Shown here: in pieces, positions 44,894 to 53,289 of the stretch
How the letters are laid out: every line of letters begins with the position of its first letter
Position numbering within the stretch: position 1 is the stretch's first letter
DNA from: Rosettibacter sp037481715
GTDB taxonomy: Bacteria > Bacteroidota > Ignavibacteria > Ignavibacteriales > Melioribacteraceae
DNA: 64,000 nucleotides
Direction of reading: 5' to 3'
NCBI GenBank assembly: GCA_037481715.1
Contig: JBBFLD010000004.1
Location: 186,001 to 250,000, forward strand
Made by a program: the position numbers and the translations under genes
The notes under the pieces: generated by a model
Seen by the model: the letters and a program-made list of their open reading frames with translations, nothing else
What the model was told of the DNA's origin: nothing
The model's database searches: none

Positions 44894-45427
44894 CTAACTC
44901 CTTTTCGAAAGTTCATGCAAAAATTTAGATATAAATTCTGGTGCCGAAGCCGGGTCTTTTCCTGTTATTACATTTTTATCAATTACAACAGATTCATCTT
45001 TATACTCAATTCCTTCTTTTTCTAGTTCTTTTCTGTCATCTGGATAACATACAGCTGTTTTATTAATTACACCAGCTCTTGCAAGAATAATCGGTGCACT
45101 GCAAATTGCTCCAATTGTTTTTCCGCTCTTATTAAATTTTTGTGCAATTGAATGAAGCAATTTATTATTCCAATAATTTCTTACTCCTTTACCTCCAACG
45201 AATATTATTCCATTAAAATTTTCTTCATGAACATTGTAAAGCATGATGTCATTTTTTACTTTCATATTTTCTGAACCAATACACAAGGAATTTGAGTCGG
45301 AGGCAATAAAAACTCTTTTATTGGCTTTGTTTAGTGAGTTTGAAATAATTAAATATTCCTGTTCATTAAAATCCTGTGCAGGCAGGACTAAAAGGATACT
45401 ATTTTTAATCAAATAGCTGTTTCTCAT
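44894..45427 (-). CDS. DJ-1/PfpI-family protein
   Basis: Start set at the ATG at 45427 (177 residues), because the family fold begins with SILLVLPAQDFNEQEY; the longer frame above it would add an unlikely hydrophobic stretch. The class I amidotransferase-like fold has FVGGKGVRNYW, the nucleophile elbow TIGAICSAPIILARAG with the reactive Cys, and GKDPASAPEFISKFLHEL at the end. DJ-1/PfpI members act as glyoxalases, deglycases, peptidases or chaperones; which applies here cannot be told. It is divergent from dnaG and upstream of ispG. Confidence 0.85.
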   Translation of the reverse strand: MRNSYLIKNSILLVLPAQDFNEQEYLIISNSLNKANKRVFIASDSNSLCIGSENMKVKNDIMLYNVHEENFNGIIFVGGKGVRNYWNNKLLHSIAQKFNKSGKTIGAICSAPIILARAGVINKTAVCYPDDRKELEKEGIEYKDESVVIDKNVITGKDPASAPEFISKFLHELSKRS

Positions 45428-45551
45428 TATAATTTCCAAATCGAAAATAATAATATTAATTTTGATGAGCAATCTTGAATGCAAAATGTAAATCATTATA
45501 AGTTTGAAAATGAAATTAAGAGCAGAATTAATTTATTGAGGAAGCTGACAA

Positions 45552-47414
45552 TTGAGAATATCAGAGCAAAAGATAGAAGAGATTAGAAGTGCAGTAGATA
45601 TAGTTGATATAATTTCCGGTTATGTTCATTTACGAAAGCGGGGTAAAAATTTTGTAGGCTTATGCCCATTTCATCACGAGAAAACACCTTCTTTCACAGT
45701 AAGCAGCGATAAACAAATTTTTCACTGCTTTGGATGCGGAGCGGGTGGCAATGTATTTAAATTCTTAATGGATTTTAAAAACATTTCATTCATCGAAGCA
45801 GTAGAAGAAATTGCCGAACATGCCGGAATTAAAATTCAATATGAAAAATCTGAATTAACCGAAATTCAAAAAGAGCTCGAAGAGTTTTATGAAATAAATG
45901 ATTTTGCTGCAAGATATTTCGAAGAAGTTCTGCAAAAAAGTTCAGAAGCCGAAGAAGCTCGTCAATATTTAAAAAGAAGAAACATAAAACCAAAAACACA
46001 AAAATTATTCAGAATCGGATTTGCACCCGCAGGCTGGAACAATTTTTTAAATGCAGCCAAAGAAAATAAAATTGATTTGCAAAAAGCTAAAATACTTGGT
46101 TTAATTGATGTAAACGAAAAAGGTGAATATTACGATAAATTCAGAGGAAGAATAATTTTTCCCATTTTCTCTCCAAATGGAAGAGTAATTGCATTCGGCG
46201 CAAGAATTCTAATTGATAAAGAGAACACCGCTAAATACTTGAATTCTCCAGAATCAAAAATTTATTCCAAAAGAAAATCGTTGTACGGCTTATTTCATTC
46301 AAAAGAAGAAATTAGAAAACTCGACAGAGCAATTCTTGTTGAAGGCTACATGGATTTAATTTCACTTTATCAGGCAGATATTAAAAATGTTGTTGCATCA
46401 TCTGGCACTTCGTTAACAGAAGAACAGGTTCAGCTTTTATCAAGATTCACAAAAAATATAATTGTATTATTTGATGCAGACCCGGCAGGACAAAAAGCAT
46501 CTCTTCGCAGCATTGAACTTTTGTTAAAACATGATTTTGATATAAAAGTTATGATGCTTCCTCCAGATGAAGACCCGGATTCATTTATCAATAAATACGG
46601 CAAGGAAAAATTTGATGAGTTATTAACTTCTGCCAAAAATTTTGTAGAGTTCCAAACAGCTCAATTTGAAGCTGAAGGAAAGTTTAATGACCCAGCTACT
46701 GCAGCCTCTGCCATTCGTGAAATTGTGAGAACTCTTGCTCTCGTTAATGATGAATTAAAGAGAAGTTTATTGATTAAAACTATTGTAAAAAAATTTAATC
46801 TGCGAGAACGAATTATTGAAGATGAGTTAAATAAAATTTTATCACAACAAAAAGAAAAAAGTCCTGCTCAGAATCCTCAGCCTCTGCAAAGAAATTTGCA
46901 GATTAATAACACTTTATCAAATTCAGCATCAATTACAAATATTTCACAACTTGAAAAAGAAATAATAAGACTACTTTACAGCGGCAACGAAGAAATAGTT
47001 GAACATATTCTTGAAAAAATTAGTCTGGATTATTTCACAAATCCTAAATTAAAATATCTTGTTGAAATTGTTCTTGATGGTCATAACGACAGGGATATTT
47101 CTCCTGCATATCTAATCGAAAAAATTGAAGATGCACAGCTGAAAGATTTCATATTCAAACTTGCATTGACTGATGAAACAATAAGTCATAAATGGGATGA
47201 ACTTTCTCTCAACGGTAAGATTGAAAAAGATTCTCTTGAATATGCAAAGGAAACTGTAATTAAATTTCTTGTCCATCAAATAGAACAGGAAATTATGACT
47301 AACAATAAAATTATTGAAAACACAAATGACGAACATCTTAAAATTGAACTTCTGAGCAGAAACAAAGAACTACTGAATGAGAAAAAACTGCTCTTAACAC
47401 AGGAAAAAAATTAA
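45552..47414 (+). CDS. dnaG: DNA primase
   Basis: Synthesises RNA primers at the replication fork. 620 residues. The start is TTG at 45552, with GAGGAAG about nine bases upstream and the family N-terminus ISEQKIEEIRSAVDIVDIIS. The N-terminal zinc-binding domain is CPFHHEKTPSF (C38, H41) with CFGCGAGG (C59, C62). The TOPRIM domain has ILVEGYMDLISLYQ, ASSGTSLTEEQ and LFDADPAGQKAS. The C-terminal DnaB-binding part (about 450-620) is helical. It is followed after 13 bases by the glycosidase gene; no rpoD or rpsU is adjacent as in the classic macromolecular synthesis operon. Confidence 0.96.
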   Translation: MRISEQKIEEIRSAVDIVDIISGYVHLRKRGKNFVGLCPFHHEKTPSFTVSSDKQIFHCFGCGAGGNVFKFLMDFKNISFIEAVEEIAEHAGIKIQYEKSELTEIQKELEEFYEINDFAARYFEEVLQKSSEAEEARQYLKRRNIKPKTQKLFRIGFAPAGWNNFLNAAKENKIDLQKAKILGLIDVNEKGEYYDKFRGRIIFPIFSPNGRVIAFGARILIDKENTAKYLNSPESKIYSKRKSLYGLFHSKEEIRKLDRAILVEGYMDLISLYQADIKNVVASSGTSLTEEQVQLLSRFTKNIIVLFDADPAGQKASLRSIELLLKHDFDIKVMMLPPDEDPDSFINKYGKEKFDELLTSAKNFVEFQTAQFEAEGKFNDPATAASAIREIVRTLALVNDELKRSLLIKTIVKKFNLRERIIEDELNKILSQQKEKSPAQNPQPLQRNLQINNTLSNSASITNISQLEKEIIRLLYSGNEEIVEHILEKISLDYFTNPKLKYLVEIVLDGHNDRDISPAYLIEKIEDAQLKDFIFKLALTDETISHKWDELSLNGKIEKDSLEYAKETVIKFLVHQIEQEIMTNNKIIENTNDEHLKIELLSRNKELLNEKKLLLTQEKN

Positions 47415-47427
47415 TCTCGGAATAAAA

Positions 47428-48897
47428 ATGACAATTAATCCATCCATCTATGAAATTAATACAAGAGTTTTTATAAAACGCTTTGGGAACGAAACGAAAT
47501 TAAAAGATATCCCCAAAAATTATTGGGATTATTTCATTCAAAAAAAGTTTGATTATATCTGGTTGATGGGACTTTGGAAAACATGTAAATCAACAATTAA
47601 TAAATATTGTTTTGAAGATTACTTAATTCAAAATTATAAACGAGCATTAAAAGATTGGAAAACAGAAGATGTAATTGGTTCTCCTTATTCGATAGATGTT
47701 TATGAAGTCAATCCCGACATAGGCAATTTTGAAATGCTGCTTGAATTAAAAACCTTTCTAAATAAAAACAATATTGGATTGATACTGGATTTTGTTCCAA
47801 ATCATTTTAGTGCAGATAGTCAATTGATAAAAACTAATCCATCATTCTTTTTAAGTGTAGATAGAGATACATTCGAAAGAGATTCTAATACTTTTTATAA
47901 GCCTTTTGATGATGAAGAAAAATATTATGCTCATGGACGCGACCCTTTCTTTCCTGCTTGGCAGGATACAATTCAAGTAAATTATTTCAGCAAGGATGTA
48001 AGAAAATATTTTAAGGAAGTTTTAACAAATCTTACCAAATATTGTGATGGAGTTCGATGCGACATGGCAATGCTCGGCTTGAATAATGTATTTAAAAATA
48101 CTTGGGCAGGAGTAATAGACAGATGTGAAAATGAATTGATAACAACTGAATTCTGGAGCGAAATTATTTCAGAAGTCAAAAAAGTAAGAATCGATTTTAT
48201 TTTTATTGGAGAAGTCTATTGGAATCTTGAAAAAGATTTACAAGAATTGGGTTTTGATTTTACATACGATAAAAGTTTGCTAGATATATTCAAAGCTGGG
48301 AATGCTTTTAATATTTATGAACATCTTAAACTTGATGAAGAATATCAAAAAAAATTAGTCCGCTTCATTGAAAACCATGATGAGGAAAGAGCAGTTGTTT
48401 CACTTGGTAAAGAAAAATCAAAAGCGGCAGCAATTGTAATAAGCACAATCCCTGGCATGCATTTGTATTATGATGGTCAATTTGAAGGGAGAAAAGTTAA
48501 ACTGCCTGTTCAGCTGGGTCGAGAACCAGAAGAATTCGTTCAAAAAGACTTAAAAGAATTTTATAACAATCTTCTTAATATTACTTCTAATGAAATTTTT
48601 AAAAACGGCACGTGGAAACTGCTTGATGTGCTTCCATCGTGGGAAGGGAATCACACTTTTACAAATATATTAGCTTGGCAGTGGGAATTAAAATCTCAAA
48701 GATGTCTTGTTGCAGTAAATTATGCTGATACAATTTCTTCGTGCAGAATTAAATTAGATGTTAGAAATTATCCAGAAACTTTTGAAATAAAAGATTTGCT
48801 AAACAATCAAACATATTACAGGTTAGCAGAAGAAGTTTATCACATTGGATTATATGTTGAACTAAGACCTTATCAAGCACATATATTCTTTTATTGA
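47428..48897 (+). CDS. Alpha-amylase family glycosidase (GH13)
   Basis: 489 residues without signal peptide, so probably cytoplasmic. The GH13 barrel begins with PSIYEINTRVFIKRFG and has the conserved regions GLILDFVPNHF (region I), YCDGVRCDMAML with the nucleophile Asp (region II), FIFIGEVYW with the acid/base Glu (region III) and FIENHDEERAV with the transition-state Asp (region IV). The C-terminus is a short beta domain. The exact substrate (maltodextrin, glycogen or trehalose-type) cannot be assigned. It may share a transcript with dnaG and converges on the receiver gene with 11 bases between stops. Confidence 0.88.
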   Translation: MTINPSIYEINTRVFIKRFGNETKLKDIPKNYWDYFIQKKFDYIWLMGLWKTCKSTINKYCFEDYLIQNYKRALKDWKTEDVIGSPYSIDVYEVNPDIGNFEMLLELKTFLNKNNIGLILDFVPNHFSADSQLIKTNPSFFLSVDRDTFERDSNTFYKPFDDEEKYYAHGRDPFFPAWQDTIQVNYFSKDVRKYFKEVLTNLTKYCDGVRCDMAMLGLNNVFKNTWAGVIDRCENELITTEFWSEIISEVKKVRIDFIFIGEVYWNLEKDLQELGFDFTYDKSLLDIFKAGNAFNIYEHLKLDEEYQKKLVRFIENHDEERAVVSLGKEKSKAAAIVISTIPGMHLYYDGQFEGRKVKLPVQLGREPEEFVQKDLKEFYNNLLNITSNEIFKNGTWKLLDVLPSWEGNHTFTNILAWQWELKSQRCLVAVNYADTISSCRIKLDVRNYPETFEIKDLLNNQTYYRLAEEVYHIGLYVELRPYQAHIFFY

Positions 48898-48908
48898 ATT
48901 AAATGAAG

Positions 48909-49319
48909 CTATTCTATTTTTTCTCCTGTCTTGCTCTCGTAGGTTTTAATTAAAGATTCCATCAAAACATTATTCTGAACAGGTTTAGTAATAAAAAGGT
49001 CAACACCGGCATTATAAGCATTATCTTTATCTCTTTGAAAAGCATGAGCTGAAAGTCCAACAACAGGGATGTTTTTTGTTTCTTCAGATTGTCTTAATTC
49101 TCTTGTGAGCTGCAAGCCGTCTTTTTTCCCTCTCAAAGAAATATCCATTAAAATTATATCAAATTTTTGTTCTTTCATCTTTTCATAAAAAGTTTCTGCT
49201 GAATCGCAAACATCAACATCAAATTTGCGTTTCAGAAAAAGCTGAAGGAATTTTTGATTTTCAAAATCATCTTCTACAATTAAAAGTTTAGGTTTTCTTT
49301 TTTCATTTGTTCCAGACAT
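48909..49319 (-). CDS. Single-domain response regulator
   Basis: 136 residues, receiver domain only. Acid pocket E16/D17/D18 (LLIVEDDFENQ), phospho-acceptor D59 (LMDISL), S90 (VVGLSAHA) and K112 (ITKPV). There is no output domain, so it should act through protein contact or as a phosphorelay step. It lies 124 bases after the histidine kinase reading frame on the same strand and is the natural partner of that kinase. Confidence 0.93.
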   Translation of the reverse strand: MSGTNEKRKPKLLIVEDDFENQKFLQLFLKRKFDVDVCDSAETFYEKMKEQKFDIILMDISLRGKKDGLQLTRELRQSEETKNIPVVGLSAHAFQRDKDNAYNAGVDLFITKPVQNNVLMESLIKTYESKTGEKIE

Positions 49320-49443
49320 AACAATGTTCCTTAAATAGTTAGTATCCTGTAAAAAATCTACTAAGCGAAAATAAATAATTCAAGCCAACATAAAAAGAGC
49401 AGCAGAATTTATGCTGTAAATCATAGGTAAAAATTTTTATTAC

Positions 49444-50175
49444 TCAAATAAACATCACAGTAAAAGTTGAACCTTCACCTTTTTTACTTTCAACACTAAT
49501 TTCAGCATAATTCAGCTCACAATATTTTTTGACAAGAGCAAGACCCAATCCACTTCCTTCAAATCTTCTTGTATAACCTTGTTCTTCTTGAGTAAAAGGT
49601 TGAAATATTTTTTGAAGAAAATCTTCGCTCATTCCAATGCCTGTATCTTTAACCTTGACTGTTAGTTTATCATCTTCATTTCTTTCAATAATAATTTCCA
49701 CTGTCCCTTTGTTTGTATATTTAATTGCATTATCAATTAAGTTCGAGAAAATTTGAGTAACACTGTAATCATCTGCGTAGAGATTAAGTTTATCTGTTTT
49801 ATAATCAACAATAAAATTTAATCCCTTAGTTTCGGCTGATGTAATGAATTCAGGAATAAGTTTATCAATTACATCTTCTTTCAAGTTAAATAAACGATAA
49901 GTTGGAATGTAAGTTCCTGATTGAACGGCTGACATATTTAAAATCAGGTCGACAGTTCGAACTATTCTCTTAGATGCCAAATCAATGCTGCTAAAATATT
50001 CATTAATATCTGGTGAAATTTTATCCTTTATTTCTTCTTTGATTATATTACAAAAGCTAACAATTACATTAAGAGGGGTTCTAATTTCGTGAGACATTTG
50101 AGCAAGGAAATAGGATTTCAATTTATCTGCTTTCTCGGCTTCTTCTTTTGCAATGATTAATTCTTGTTCGGCTAA
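49444..50175 (-). CDS. Histidine kinase core (HisKA + HATPase), 3' part of a frameshifted gene
   Basis: Carries the phospho-accepting FLAQMSHEIRTPLNVI (HisKA, H box) and the ATP-binding domain with FSNLIDNAIKYTN (N box), VKDTGIGMSEDFL (G1) and FEGSGLGLALVKKYC (G2). In isolation it has only TTG at 50121, with no ribosome-binding site. Reading back from there, the frame encodes KKLAEQELIIAKEEAEKADK, the helical linker that normally joins the last PAS domain to HisKA. It is thus the 3' part of the gene to its right: one extra A in the A-run at 50176-50181, or a -1 ribosomal shift there, fuses the two into one kinase of about 1179 residues. Confidence 0.9.
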   Translation of the reverse strand, partial: LAEQELIIAKEEAEKADKLKSYFLAQMSHEIRTPLNVIVSFCNIIKEEIKDKISPDINEYFSSIDLASKRIVRTVDLILNMSAVQSGTYIPTYRLFNLKEDVIDKLIPEFITSAETKGLNFIVDYKTDKLNLYADDYSVTQIFSNLIDNAIKYTNKGTVEIIIERNEDDKLTVKVKDTGIGMSEDFLQKIFQPFTQEEQGYTRRFEGSGLGLALVKKYCELNYAEISVESKKGEGSTFTVMFI

Positions 50176-52982
50176 TTTTTTATGGTTATATCCTCTGTAG
50201 TTCCTTCAAAATATGCAACTGAACCATCAATATTTTTGTATGCTCGAGCATTTTCTCTTATATAAATAATTTTCCCATCTGCTCTTTTCCATTTTTGTTC
50301 AAAGCCATAAACTATTCCTTCTTCCATTATAATTTTCAGGAATAAATCCCGGGTACCTTTTTCTGCATAAACTTCCTCCATTACAATTTTAGCTTGAGCT
50401 TCTTCCAAGGATTCATAACCCAGCATTGATAAAAATGCAGGATTAGCCATTAAAAGTTTGCCGTCTGGAGTTGTTCTATAAACTCCTATTGTTAAACTTT
50501 CATAAATATTTCTAAAGCGTTCTTCGCTTTCTCTAAGTTTTTCTTCTGCAATTTTTCTATCTGTGATATCAAATGCAGTACCGATAGCTGCTGTTTCACC
50601 TTTGTAATCAATTACGGTTGAGGTAAATGTTACCCATTTTTCCTGATTATCTTTTGTTATAATTTTAAAATCATATTGAGAAGGAACCTCTTTTCCGCTT
50701 AATCGACCCAAGCCGAGTTGCTTTATCATATCTCTAAAATCAGGATGAACAACATCCCAGAAATTCATTTGAAGAAGTTCTTGTTCTGAATAACCCGATA
50801 ACTTTTCCGTTGCTCTATTTGCATAAACAAATTTTGATTTCTTATAAATAAAAATTGCGGTGTTAGTTGATTCAGCCAATTTTCTAAATTTTTCTTCACT
50901 TTCTCTTAGTGCTTTTTCGATTTCTTTAAGATGTGTAATATCTTTTGAAATTATCACAACAGCATTTACTTCATTTGTTACAGCATCTTTCACAGGACTT
51001 AAGGTTCTTATAAAATATCTTCCATCTCTAAAGCTCTGATATTCATAAGTTATAGATAATCCTGTTTCACAAACCTTTTTAACTTTTTCTTCAAAATCTT
51101 TTGAACCATCTGGAGTGTGAAATTCGCTGTAAGATTTGCCTATTACATCTTCTAATTTTAAGCCTAATCTCATTAAGTATCTTTTATTCATGTGAAGATA
51201 GCGGCAATCTCTATCAACCAGATAAATAGCATCATCGCTCGATTCAATTAAAGTATAGTATTTTTCTTCATTTTGTTTTAATATTTCTTCAACTTTTTTT
51301 CTTTCATTTTCGCTCTCAATATATTCAAGAGCAAAAGATATGTCCATTGAAAGTTGTTCGAGGAGTTCGATTTCTTCTTTGTCAAAAAAGTTTTCTTCGG
51401 TTGAATATAAATTGAATGTTCCAACATTATTCCCAAATGTTTTTATTGGGAAAGCAGCAAAAGATTTGAAACCGTATTCAGAAGCTGCATCATAACATAA
51501 ACTCATTTTTTTATCTTTAAGAATATTATTTGATACATAGCACTTTCCTGTTTTTAATACTTTTCTTATTGGGCATTTATCATGGTATATTATATTTAAG
51601 TCAGTATTAATTTTGTTTCTATAATCTTCATTCATTCCATAATCTGCTACGATGATAAGTTCATTAGATTCGACATCAATCATGCTAACCCAAGCTAAAG
51701 AAAATCCCCCTTTATCAACTGCAATTCGAGTTATTAACTTCAGTAATTTTTCTTTTTCACGATTTCTTACAATTGCTTCGTTCGCCTCATACAACATTGA
51801 ATAGATGCGATTCAATTTTTTGATATTTTCTTCTGCTTTTTTTCTTTCTGTTATATCTTCAAGAGCAAGAAGAACTAATTCAGTTTTATTCGATTCACTA
51901 TAAACTCTTCTTGCATTTAAAAGCATTGTTTTGAAACCAATTTTTGGAAAATTATGCTGAACCTCAAAGTTTTCAAAAGAAGTATTTGATGGAAGAATAT
52001 TTTCGAGTAATAATTTTAATTCAGGTATATTCCATTGTCCATTTCCAAGTTTAAAAAATGATTTCCCTATTGTTTCTTTCTCAGAAGTTTTAAATATGTT
52101 ATAAAAAGCACGATTAGCTTTAATTACATTCATTTGAGAATCAAGAACAATCAAAGGTTCTCTCACTGTTGCAATTATACTTTCAGCAAAAACCTTTGCT
52201 GCTTCAATTTTTCTTTGAGCTTCTCTTTCTTTTGTCTGATCTCTAAAGACAAGAACAACACCTGCAATTTTTCCTGATTTATCTTTAATTGGTGCACCAC
52301 AGTCAAGTATTGGTCTTTCTGTTTTATCTTTTGAAATCAGGACTGTATGATTTGCCAAACCAATAACAATTCCTTTTTGCAAAACTTTTTTTACAGGATT
52401 GACAACTTTTTTTCTTGTAAATTCATTTACAATATTAAAAACAAATTCGAGCTTCTTTCCTTTAGCCTCTTTTTCTTTCCATCCAGTTAATTTTTCTGCA
52501 ACTGGATTCATCATCATAATTCTTCCTTTGTTATCCGTTGTTATCACTCCATCACCAATACTGTACAAAGTAGTTCTTAATTCAGATTCTGCTTTGATAA
52601 GTTGATTCTCAAGATTAATATGTTCAGTAACATCTTGAACAATCATTAACTCACATACTAATCCTTCGTAAACAATTTTACTTTTAGTTATCTGGACATC
52701 AATTACTTTACCATATTTAGTTCTATGTTTTTGAAGATTTTTAGTAGAAATTTTTTGTGAGGGTTTTCTTAACGAGTCTGGAAGTGAAAGGTCAGTCAAT
52801 TTTAATTTCAAAAAATTACTTTTGCTGTAACCATATTTTTGAACTGCTGCTTTGTTAATATTTTTAACAGCTAAAGATTTTAATTCATAAACCAAAATTG
52901 GAAGGGGATGAAATTGGAAGAGATAATTAAATAGTTCATTAGTGAATTTCACTTTCAAATTATTTTGGTGTTTTGTTGCCAT
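50172..52982 (-). CDS. Multi-PAS/GAF sensor region, 5' part of the frameshifted histidine kinase
   Basis: 936 residues before a TAG at 50172. It has a good ribosome-binding site (AGAGGA) before the ATG. By the recurring PAS end signature I count six PAS domains (about 15-125, 130-253, 265-378, 570-690, 700-812, 825-936; ends such as LEDITERKK, SKDITHLKE and AFDITDRK) and one GAF domain at about 395-555. No membrane segment is visible, so the sensor is probably cytoplasmic and could bind haem, flavin or small ligands. The stop falls right at the end of the last PAS domain, after TTEDITIKN, where the linker to the kinase core should begin. Confidence 0.9.
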   Translation of the reverse strand: MATKHQNNLKVKFTNELFNYLFQFHPLPILVYELKSLAVKNINKAAVQKYGYSKSNFLKLKLTDLSLPDSLRKPSQKISTKNLQKHRTKYGKVIDVQITKSKIVYEGLVCELMIVQDVTEHINLENQLIKAESELRTTLYSIGDGVITTDNKGRIMMMNPVAEKLTGWKEKEAKGKKLEFVFNIVNEFTRKKVVNPVKKVLQKGIVIGLANHTVLISKDKTERPILDCGAPIKDKSGKIAGVVLVFRDQTKEREAQRKIEAAKVFAESIIATVREPLIVLDSQMNVIKANRAFYNIFKTSEKETIGKSFFKLGNGQWNIPELKLLLENILPSNTSFENFEVQHNFPKIGFKTMLLNARRVYSESNKTELVLLALEDITERKKAEENIKKLNRIYSMLYEANEAIVRNREKEKLLKLITRIAVDKGGFSLAWVSMIDVESNELIIVADYGMNEDYRNKINTDLNIIYHDKCPIRKVLKTGKCYVSNNILKDKKMSLCYDAASEYGFKSFAAFPIKTFGNNVGTFNLYSTEENFFDKEEIELLEQLSMDISFALEYIESENERKKVEEILKQNEEKYYTLIESSDDAIYLVDRDCRYLHMNKRYLMRLGLKLEDVIGKSYSEFHTPDGSKDFEEKVKKVCETGLSITYEYQSFRDGRYFIRTLSPVKDAVTNEVNAVVIISKDITHLKEIEKALRESEEKFRKLAESTNTAIFIYKKSKFVYANRATEKLSGYSEQELLQMNFWDVVHPDFRDMIKQLGLGRLSGKEVPSQYDFKIITKDNQEKWVTFTSTVIDYKGETAAIGTAFDITDRKIAEEKLRESEERFRNIYESLTIGVYRTTPDGKLLMANPAFLSMLGYESLEEAQAKIVMEEVYAEKGTRDLFLKIIMEEGIVYGFEQKWKRADGKIIYIRENARAYKNIDGSVAYFEGTTEDITIKN

Positions 52983-53056
52983 AATTTCCTCTTTTAAGAT
53001 GGAAATCTATTAGCACTTTTAATCATTAGCTGCTAAGTGAAAAACAAAAAAAAGAA

Positions 53057-53086
53057 CAAAAATACTGTCGTAAACTTTTTTCAAAA
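53057..53086 (-). promoter_or_regulatory. Possible promoter of the histidine kinase gene
   Basis: Within the 289-base gap between the kinase and carB, the minus strand holds TTTTG (53086-53082), a 17-base spacer and TATTTTTG (53064-53057). The second element is a full match, but the spacer is short. The rest of the gap is plain AT-rich sequence with no gene. Confidence 0.35.
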
Positions 53087-53253
53087 TAGCTTACTTAATC
53101 AATTTTAAAAATAATCTTCCTAAAATTTTTCTTTATAATTTTTATTAATTAAAAATACAAAAAATAGTTTAATATTCAGTAGGAATTTCAAGAAGGAAGA
53201 TTTTAAGAAATCTCAAAGAAATTGAATGCGGTTTTGAGTTTATAAAATTTCGG

Positions 53254-53289
53254 AGCTGGGAGAAAAAAACATTAATACTCATCCCAGCT
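53254..53289 (-). terminator. Hairpin spanning the end of carB
   Basis: AGCTGGGA (53254-53261) and TCCCAGCT (53282-53289) form a perfect eight-pair stem with a 20-base loop that contains the carB stop. No clear T-run follows (CCGAAATTTT), so termination is uncertain. Confidence 0.4.

Noticed and set aside
45428..45496. Extended N-terminus of the DJ-1/PfpI protein
   Set aside because: The extra 23 residues are Ile-rich and outside the family fold; ATG 45427 fits the domain start.
49444..50121. A separate kinase gene starting at TTG 50121
   Set aside because: No ribosome-binding site, and the frame upstream encodes the usual PAS-HisKA linker; the codon is an internal Leu of a frameshifted longer gene.
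52983..53271. A gene in the 289-base gap between the kinase and carB
   Set aside because: Frames are short and broken on both strands with no ribosome-binding site; only promoter-like and hairpin elements are seen.
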